From Streptomyces montanisoli (GTDB lineage Bacteria > Actinomycetota > Actinomycetes > Streptomycetales > Streptomycetaceae): 37,367 bases of DNA. Below, in pieces: positions 32,096 through 37,367 of this stretch. How positions within the stretch are numbered: the stretch's first letter is position 1; every line of letters starts with the position of its first letter. The notes beneath the pieces were generated by a model that saw only the letters and a program-made list of their open reading frames with translations, was not told the origin of the DNA and ran no database searches. Position numbers and translations under genes: made by a program. The DNA lies in contig NZ_JAGIQL010000056.1 of assembly GCF_017813245.1 (NCBI RefSeq), forward strand, positions 1 through 37,367. Direction: 5' to 3'.

Positions 32096-32845
32096 ATGAC
32101 CACCGACCAGCAGTCCGCGACCCGCGTGGCGATCGTGACCGGGGGCTCGGGCGGAATCGGCGGCGCGGTCGCCAGGACGCTGGCCGCGCGGGGCACGGCG
32201 GTCGTCGTGCACTACTCGGGCAGCGCCGAGCGCGCACAGCAGGTCGTCGACTCGATCCTGGAGGCCGGCGGCCAGGCCGTCGCCCTGCCCGGTGACGTCG
32301 CGGACGAGACGGCGATGACGGCACTGTTCGACGCCGCCGAGGAACGCTTCGGCGGGGTGGACGTGGTGGTCAACACCGCGGGGATCATGCTCCTCGCGCC
32401 CGTGACCGAGACGGCACTCGACGCCTTCGACCGGATGCACCGCGTCAACGTGCGCGGCACGTTCGTCGTCTCGCAGCTCGCCGCGCGGCGGCTGCGCCCC
32501 GGCGGCGCGCTGGTCAACTTCTCCACTTCCATCACCCGGCTCCAGCAGCCGACGTACGCGGCCTATGCGGCGACCAAGGGCGCCGTCGAGGCCATGACCC
32601 TGGTACTCGCCCGCGAGCTGCGCGGCCGTGACGTCACCGTCAACGCAGTGGCCCCCGGGCCGACGGCGACCCCGCTCTTCCTGGACGGCAAGAGCCCGGA
32701 GCTGATCGAGCGGCTGGGCGCCGCCTCCCCGCTCGGGCGGCTCGGCACGCCCGAGGACATCGCCGGTGCCGTCGCCTTCCTGGCCGGCCCGGACGGCCGC
32801 TGGATCAACGGCCAGGTCCTCTTCGCCAACGGCGGCATCGCCTGA
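32096..32845 (+). CDS. Short-chain dehydrogenase/reductase (classical SDR)
   Basis: The 249-residue enzyme has the cofactor loop TGGSGGIGGAVA, NTAG, the catalytic Ser in NFSTSIT, and YAAYAATK with the active Tyr and Lys (YxxxK), then APGPTATPLF. The start of helix B (HYSGSAER) suggests NADP(H). The substrate is unknown; family relatives reduce small ketones or aldehydes. GAGAGGGG precedes the ATG. It is the first gene of a three-gene operon. Confidence 0.93.
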   Translation: MTTDQQSATRVAIVTGGSGGIGGAVARTLAARGTAVVVHYSGSAERAQQVVDSILEAGGQAVALPGDVADETAMTALFDAAEERFGGVDVVVNTAGIMLLAPVTETALDAFDRMHRVNVRGTFVVSQLAARRLRPGGALVNFSTSITRLQQPTYAAYAATKGAVEAMTLVLARELRGRDVTVNAVAPGPTATPLFLDGKSPELIERLGAASPLGRLGTPEDIAGAVAFLAGPDGRWINGQVLFANGGIA

Positions 32846-32906
32846 CCGCAAGGCGGCCGTTCACCACGCTCACACATCGACATATCCACACACCAAGAGA
32901 GAACCC

Positions 32907-33797
32907 ATGTCCACTGTCCTCATCACCGGCGCCGCCACCGGCATAGGCAACCTGACCGCCAAGGCGCTCGCCCGCGCCGGGCACCGCGTCTACGCCACGA
33001 TGCGCGCCCCCGAGGGCCGCAACGCACCCCGCGCCCAGGAGCTGCGCGACCTCGCCACCACGGAGGGCGCCGACATCCGCGTCGTCGAACTCGACGTCAC
33101 GTCCCAGGAGTCGGCCGACGCGGCCGTCCGCGAGGTGACCGCCGACGGCGGCGAGCTCGACGTGGTAATACACAACGCCGGCCACCTGCTGGTCGGCTAC
33201 GTGGAGGCGTTCACCGCCGAGGAGATCGCCCACCTCATCGACGTCAACGCCCTGGGCGTGCAGCGGCTCAACCGCGCCGTCCTGCCGTACCTGCGGGGGC
33301 GCGGCCGCGGCACCCTGCTCTACGTCGGCAGCACCATCCCCGTCACCACCCCGCCCTTCCTCGGCCCCTATGTCGTCTCCAAGGCCGCCATGGACTCGCT
33401 CGCCCTGGTCACGTCCTACGAGGTCTCCCAGCTCGGCATCGAGACCGTGATCGTCATGCCCGGCGCCTTCACGCAGGGCACCGATCACTTCCCCAAGGCA
33501 GGGCGCGCCTCCGACACCGCAGTCGCCGAGGCGTACGCGGCCCTTGACCCCCTGGTCGCTCGCAACGAGGCGGCCACCGAGAGCCTGTTCCCGCCCGGCA
33601 CCGACGCCGATCCCGTCGTCGTCGCCGACGAGATCACCCGGATCCTCGCCCTCCCCTACGGCGAGCGCCCCTTCCGCAGCGTCGTCGACCTCACGGACTC
33701 GAACGTCGAAGAGGCGAGCGCCGCCGTGACCGAGGCACGCACGGACTTCGTACAGCGCATGGGCTTCGGCGAGGTCCTGCAACTGCGCCACGCCTGA
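32907..33797 (+). CDS. SDR family oxidoreductase
   Basis: The 296-residue protein has TGAATGIGNLTAKAL, LDVTSQESAD, HNAGHLLVG, the Ser-containing YVGSTIPV and YVVSKAAMDSLAL (Tyr and Lys). It is longer than the first SDR by a C-terminal region of 50 residues that ends in LQLRHA. The two SDRs are clearly different subfamilies rather than a recent duplication. It lies 61 bases after the first SDR with AAGAGAG upstream. Confidence 0.92.
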   Translation: MSTVLITGAATGIGNLTAKALARAGHRVYATMRAPEGRNAPRAQELRDLATTEGADIRVVELDVTSQESADAAVREVTADGGELDVVIHNAGHLLVGYVEAFTAEEIAHLIDVNALGVQRLNRAVLPYLRGRGRGTLLYVGSTIPVTTPPFLGPYVVSKAAMDSLALVTSYEVSQLGIETVIVMPGAFTQGTDHFPKAGRASDTAVAEAYAALDPLVARNEAATESLFPPGTDADPVVVADEITRILALPYGERPFRSVVDLTDSNVEEASAAVTEARTDFVQRMGFGEVLQLRHA

Positions 33798-33821
33798 TCC
33801 CTCAACAAAGGAGAAACCACC

Positions 33822-34766
33822 ATGCCCGACTCCCAGCTCGACGCGGTCATCGATCTGCTCCGCACCTCACCGCTCGACATGGGCGGTGACCCGCACAAGA
33901 TGCGCGTCGTCTTCGACGAGATGATGGCCGCCCACCCCGTCCTCGATGACGTCCGCACCACGGCCGCCGAGCTCGGCGGCGTCCCCGCCATCGAGGTCAG
34001 CGCGGGTGGCGGCGAGGCGCGGGGAGCGGTGCTGTACTTCCACGGCGGCGGCTACGCGCTCGGATCCGCCGCGGCGAGTGTCAACCTGGCGGCCGACGTG
34101 GCCCGCCGCTCCGAAGCGACCGTCCACACCGTGGACTACCGCCTCGCGCCGGAGAACCCGTTCCCCGCCGCGGTCGACGACGCGCTCGCGGCCTACCGCG
34201 GGCTGCTCGACCACGGCGTCCCCGCCGCGGAGATCGCCGTCAGCGGCGAGTCGGCGGGCGGCGGGCTCGCGCTGGCCCTGCTGGTCGCGATCAGGGAGGC
34301 CGGGCTGCCCCGCCCCGCGGCGGCCGCCGTCCTCTCCCCGTGGGTGGACCTCACCCAGTCGGGACGCAGCCACGAGACGCGTGCCGCCCTCGACCCGGCC
34401 CTGACCCGGCAGGCGCTCTCCGCCCGCGCCGGTGACTACCTCGCCGGCGCGGACCCCCGATCCCCCCTCGCCAGTCCCCTCTTCGCCGACCTGCGCGGCC
34501 TGCCCCCGCTGCTCGTCCAGGCCGGGACGTACGAGGTGCTGCTCGACGACGCCGTCCGGCTGGCCGCGAAGGCCGCGGGCGACGACGTGGAGGTCACCCT
34601 GCACACGTTCCCCGGTGCTCCGCACGTCTTCCAGGGGTTCGCCACCGTACTCGACGAGGGAGCGGCGGCCCTTGACGAGGTCGGCGCGTTCCTCCGCGCC
34701 CACCTCGATCGCGCCGGCCGCACCGACCGCACCGATGGCGCCGATCGCGTCACCGCGTCTCGGTGA
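33822..34766 (+). CDS. Alpha/beta hydrolase, HSL-type esterase
   Basis: The 314-residue enzyme has the oxyanion-hole motif HGGGYALGS, the nucleophile elbow GESAGGGLALALL, and likely acid and His in YEVLLDDA and GAPHVFQGF. This is the hormone-sensitive-lipase (family IV) pattern of small-ester hydrolases. It ends the TetR-controlled operon, so it may act with the SDRs on one pathway (for example ester or lactone detoxification), which is inference. The last residues are repeats of Arg-Thr-Asp/Gly, and the 3' end overlaps the convergent SIS gene by 17 bases. Confidence 0.92.
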   Translation: MPDSQLDAVIDLLRTSPLDMGGDPHKMRVVFDEMMAAHPVLDDVRTTAAELGGVPAIEVSAGGGEARGAVLYFHGGGYALGSAAASVNLAADVARRSEATVHTVDYRLAPENPFPAAVDDALAAYRGLLDHGVPAAEIAVSGESAGGGLALALLVAIREAGLPRPAAAAVLSPWVDLTQSGRSHETRAALDPALTRQALSARAGDYLAGADPRSPLASPLFADLRGLPPLLVQAGTYEVLLDDAVRLAAKAAGDDVEVTLHTFPGAPHVFQGFATVLDEGAAALDEVGAFLRAHLDRAGRTDRTDGADRVTASR

Positions 34767-35802
34767 CCTTCGCCAGCGCGCGCGGCGCGTCCGGGTCCTG
34801 GCCGCGCGCGATCGTCACCTCGTACGCGAGTAGTTGCAGCGGCAGGATCTCCAGGACCGGCTGGACCTCCTCCGCCACGCCCTCCGTCGGCAGGACGAAC
34901 CCCGCGGACGCGGCGGCGACCTCGGCGGCGGGGCCGACGACGAACAGGTCGGCGCCCCTGCCCCGCAGCCGTTCGAGGACCGGGCGCAGCACCTCGCCGC
35001 CCTTGCCGTCGGGGACGACGGCGATCACCGGCGAGATGTTGTCGACCATGGCGAGCGGGCCGTGCAGGAGGTCGGCGCCCGAGTAGGACAGGGCTGGGAT
35101 GTAGCTCGTCTCCATGAGCTTGAGCGCGGCCTCCTTGGCCGTGGGGTAGCCGTAGCCGCGCGAGGTGATCACCATGCGCTCGGCGAAGCGGTACCTGGCG
35201 GCGAGCTCGCGCACCTCGTCCCCGCGTGCGAGTACGCGCTCCGCGAGACCCGGCAGGCCCGCGGCGGCGGCGCCGTCACCGCCGCCGAGACCCTCCACGA
35301 AGAGGTAGAGGGCGAGCAGGGTCGCGGTGTACGTCTTGGTCGCGGGCAGCGCCTTCTCGGGGCCCGCGAGCACGTCGATGTGGAACTCGCAGACGGCGGC
35401 GAGCGGCGAGTCGGGGCTGTTGGTGACGGCGAGGGTGAGCGCTCCGGCCTCGCGGGCGGCGCGGGCCGAGGCCACCAGGTCGGGTGAGCCGCCCGACTGG
35501 CTGACCGTGATCACGAGGACGTCGCTGAGGTCCTGGCGCGCCCCGTAGGCGGTGATGGTTGACATCGAGGCCAGGCCGCAGGGCATACCGCGCCTGATCT
35601 CCAGCAGGTACTTGGCGTACAGCGCCGCGTTGTCGGACGTGCCCCGGGCGGACAGCAGCACGAACCTGGGGTGCCGCGCGGCGATCGCCGCCGCGGTCTC
35701 CCGGATGCTCGCGGCGCCCTCGGCCAGGATCCGGGCCAGCACCGCCGGCTGCTCCGCCATCTCCCCGGCCATGATCACGCCGGGTTGCTCGCTCTGCGAC
35801 AT
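34750..35802 (-). CDS. Double SIS-domain sugar-phosphate isomerase/deaminase-like protein
   Basis: The 350-residue protein resembles the isomerase half of GlmS without the glutaminase domain: VLLSARGTSDNAALYAKYLL, VSQSGGSPDLVASARAA, LPATKTYTATLLALYLF, KLMETSYIPALSYSGADLLHG and the GlmS-like C-terminus (DPDAPRALAKV). Such proteins deaminate or isomerise amino-sugar phosphates. Divergence from nagB across a shared dre site points to GlcNAc/chitin catabolism under DasR. GGAGGCGGG precedes the ATG. Confidence 0.88.
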   Translation of the reverse strand: MSQSEQPGVIMAGEMAEQPAVLARILAEGAASIRETAAAIAARHPRFVLLSARGTSDNAALYAKYLLEIRRGMPCGLASMSTITAYGARQDLSDVLVITVSQSGGSPDLVASARAAREAGALTLAVTNSPDSPLAAVCEFHIDVLAGPEKALPATKTYTATLLALYLFVEGLGGGDGAAAAGLPGLAERVLARGDEVRELAARYRFAERMVITSRGYGYPTAKEAALKLMETSYIPALSYSGADLLHGPLAMVDNISPVIAVVPDGKGGEVLRPVLERLRGRGADLFVVGPAAEVAAASAGFVLPTEGVAEEVQPVLEILPLQLLAYEVTIARGQDPDAPRALAKVTETR

Positions 35803-35889
35803 GTCCCGCCTCCACGCCGTCTCGTGTTCCTCCAGTCGACCACGTGCGGAAGCGGTCCCGCCATCCGGCGGCGCGTACCGGTCTGATAA

Positions 35890-35906
35890 ATTGGTCTATA
35901 CCACAT
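35890..35906. promoter_or_regulatory. DasR-responsive element (dre)
   Basis: ATTGGTCTATACCACAT fits the dre consensus (ACTGGTCTAGACCACT-like) with a TGGTCTATACCA core. It sits between the divergent SIS and nagB genes and could control both. DasR is the GntR-family repressor of GlcNAc use, released by amino-sugar phosphates. Confidence 0.8.
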
Positions 35907-35964
35907 AGTGGACCTGGTACGACCCGGCAGCTATGACCCGGCAACGTGGATGGGCAGGGAGAGC

Positions 35965-36750
35965 GTGGAAGTCGTCATCGTCGAAGACGCCGCCGCCGGC
36001 GGCGAGGTCGTCGCACAGAGCATCGCCGCGCTGCTGCGCGCCGCGCCGTCCGCCCTGCTGGGCGTCGCCACGGGCTCGACGCCCGGGCCCGTCTACCGGG
36101 CGCTGACGGCGAAGGTCGAGGCGGGCGAGGTCGACGTGTCGTCGGCGCGGATAGCCCAGCTCGACGAGTACGTGGGGCTGCCCACGGGCCACCCCGAGTC
36201 CTACCGCTCGGTGGTGCTGCGCGAGGTCGTGGAGCCCCTCGGGCTCGGCCGGGACTCCTTCATGGGCCCCGACGGCAGCGCAGCCGACGTGCGGGCCGCG
36301 TGCCTCGCCTACGACCGCGCCCTGGCCGCGGCGGGCGGTGTGGACCTGCAACTCCTCGGGATAGGCACCGACGGGCACATCGGCTTCAACGAGCCGTGCT
36401 CCTCGCTCGCGTCCCGTACGCGGATCAAGACGCTGACCGAGCAGACGCGGGTCGACAACGCGCGCTTCTTCGGCGGCGACATCGAGCAGGTCCCCCGCCA
36501 TGTCATCACCCAGGGCATCGGGACGATCCTGGAGGCCAGGCACCTCGTGCTGCTCGCGACGGGCGAGAACAAGGCGGACGCGGTCGCGCTCGCCGTGGAG
36601 GGGCCCGTCGCCTCCGTGGTGCCCGCCTCCGCGCTGCAGCTGCACCCGCACGCCACGGTCGTGGTGGACGAGGCGGCCGCGTCCAAGCTGAAGCTGGCGG
36701 ACTACTTCCGCGCCACGTACGCGGCCAAGCCCGACTGGCAGGGCCTGTAG
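35965..36750 (+). CDS. nagB: Glucosamine-6-phosphate deaminase
   Basis: The 261-residue enzyme converts glucosamine-6-phosphate to fructose-6-phosphate and ammonia. VATGSTPGPVY, AQLDEYVGLP (Asp67) and GIGTDGHIGFNEP (Asp136, His138) are the active-site motifs, and the length is exactly the family norm. GTG at 35965 has AGGGAG five bases upstream and gives the usual MEVVIVEDA start; starts at 35908 and 35950 add non-conserved residues. The dre site 60 bases upstream puts it in the DasR regulon. The stop codon lies in a 13-base tandem duplication. Confidence 0.96.
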   Translation: MEVVIVEDAAAGGEVVAQSIAALLRAAPSALLGVATGSTPGPVYRALTAKVEAGEVDVSSARIAQLDEYVGLPTGHPESYRSVVLREVVEPLGLGRDSFMGPDGSAADVRAACLAYDRALAAAGGVDLQLLGIGTDGHIGFNEPCSSLASRTRIKTLTEQTRVDNARFFGGDIEQVPRHVITQGIGTILEARHLVLLATGENKADAVALAVEGPVASVVPASALQLHPHATVVVDEAAASKLKLADYFRATYAAKPDWQGL

Positions 36751-36762
36751 GCAGGGCCTGTA
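36737..36762 (+). repeat. Perfect 13-base tandem duplication at the nagB stop
   Basis: GGCAGGGCCTGTA occurs at 36737-36749 and again at 36750-36762. The first copy encodes the last nagB residues and the stop (TAG); the second lies in the 3'UTR. Confidence 0.9.
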
Positions 36763-36790
36763 GAGCGGCCGCTGAGGAAGCACGCGCACA

Positions 36791-36834
36791 CGACGGTGCC
36801 GGGCGGGCCCCCCAAGGCCCGCCCGGCACCGTCG
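36791..36834. terminator. Bidirectional terminator between nagB and the GH3 gene
   Basis: CGACGGTGCCGGGCGGGCC and its exact complement form a perfect 19-base stem with the loop CCCCAA. It separates two convergent genes. Confidence 0.9.
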
Positions 36835-36863
36835 CGCTGTCCGTACGTTCGTGTGAACGCTTC

Positions 36864-37367
36864 TCAGAGGGCGCGCCCGGCGATCGCCTCCGCCGCCGCC
36901 TGACCGCACACCCGGGCGGCGCCGCACGTGGCGATGTACACGGCGCCCCTGGGGCTCGACCGGTCGAGCCCCATCTCGACGACCGTCGTGCCGGGCCGCG
37001 CCGCGACCAGTTCGTCCAGCGCCCGCACCATCCAGGGGTGGCGGTGCGCGTCCCGTACGGCCACGGCGAGCGGCCGCTCGCCGGCGGCGGCCAGCACCGT
37101 CCCGGTGCTGTACGAGTCCTCGGTGTACGCGGAGTGCTCGGTGCCCGGCAGCAGCTTCGCCAGCTCGGGGCCGACACCCCAGGGGGTGCGCGGGCCGACG
37201 GCGATGTTGGCAGCGGGGCTCAGGGACGCGACGTACACCCCGCCCGCGACAGGCGGCGCCGGCGTGCCGGTCACCCGTACCGCGCGCCGTGCGGCCGCGA
37301 GACTCACCGGGGTGCTCGGCGCGGTCCTCTCCTGTTCGGCCGCGCTCGACCCCGTCATCTGATTCGT
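36864..37367 (-). CDS. dasD: Glycoside hydrolase family 3 beta-N-acetylhexosaminidase, C-terminal part
   Basis: The frame is open through the right edge, so only the last 167 residues are seen. They match the C-terminal domain of Streptomyces GH3 N-acetylglucosaminidases: GPRTPWGVGPELAKLLPGTE, VAVRDAHRHPWMVRALDEL and VEMGLDRSSPRGAVYIATCG. The catalytic barrel is outside the window. A place beside nagB and the expected das cluster suggests DasD, which releases GlcNAc from chito-oligosaccharides; the gene symbol is inferred from position. Confidence 0.72.
   Translation of the reverse strand, partial: TNQMTGSSAAEQERTAPSTPVSLAAARRAVRVTGTPAPPVAGGVYVASLSPAANIAVGPRTPWGVGPELAKLLPGTEHSAYTEDSYSTGTVLAAAGERPLAVAVRDAHRHPWMVRALDELVAARPGTTVVEMGLDRSSPRGAVYIATCGAARVCGQAAAEAIAGRAL

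Overview
The window is very GC-rich actinobacterial chromosome with GTG/ATGA-coupled starts and long low-complexity linkers. The gene content (sodN/sodX, eshA-type encapsulin, SigH/PrsH sigma-anti-sigma pair, wblE next to pdtaS, nagB with a DasR-type operator) points to Streptomyces or a very close relative. From memory, unchecked, the order malic enzyme - amino-acid ABC transporter - methyltransferase - sodX/sodN - polyprenyl synthase/eshA - prsH/sigH - lipid kinase - wblE - pdtaS - nagB - das cluster follows the SCO5261-to-SCO5236 part of the S. coelicolor core, with insertions.

Layout. 1-1.4 kb: a trypsin-like protease with a possible effector-associated helical tail (cut by the left edge), coupled to a small trypsin-co-occurring protein, as in NTPase-linked conflict systems. 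1.6-3.9 kb: DUF6104, then a DUF4097 protein and a PadR-like regulator behind a promoter carrying CGATATATCG palindromes. 3.9-9.4 kb: oxidoreductase and malic enzyme (minus), then a polar amino-acid ABC operon (plus). 9.5-12.1 kb: methyltransferase, CGNR zinc-finger regulator, and the divergent nickel SOD pair sodX/sodN; the sodN 3'UTR carries an anti-Shine-Dalgarno stretch and terminator, a likely s-SodF sRNA. 12.1-17.4 kb: an accessory block on the minus strand: GNAT acetyltransferase and a three-gene operon (uncharacterised 501-aa protein, MoxR AAA+ ATPase, HExxH/vWA protein).

17.6-21.4 kb: S-adenosyl methyltransferase, YihY/BrkB membrane protein, RidA, a hypothetical gene, and a probably shortened DUF6304-like gene next to tandem repeats. 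21.5-25.3 kb: polyprenyl synthase and Family 2B encapsulin shell (EshA) with a large hairpin between them, and a divergent PLP-dependent deaminase/desulfhydrase. 25.3-29.4 kb: stress sigma module prsH-sigH behind a SigB-type promoter, membrane protein, diacylglycerol-kinase-like enzyme, wblE with a strong terminator. 29.6-31.1 kb: PdtaS-type sensor kinase. 31.3-34.8 kb: a TetR regulator divergent from an SDR-SDR-esterase operon, with tandem operators. 34.7-37.4 kb: amino-sugar catabolism: SIS-domain enzyme and nagB diverging from a shared dre (DasR) site, then the C-terminus of a GH3 beta-N-acetylhexosaminidase (probably dasD) running off the right edge.

Most promising for new biology: the MoxR/vWA/unknown triad, the protease pair at the left edge, and the encapsulin-polyprenyl transferase pair that has no visible terpene cyclase. 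No CRISPR, tRNA, rRNA, IS element or attachment site was recognised.
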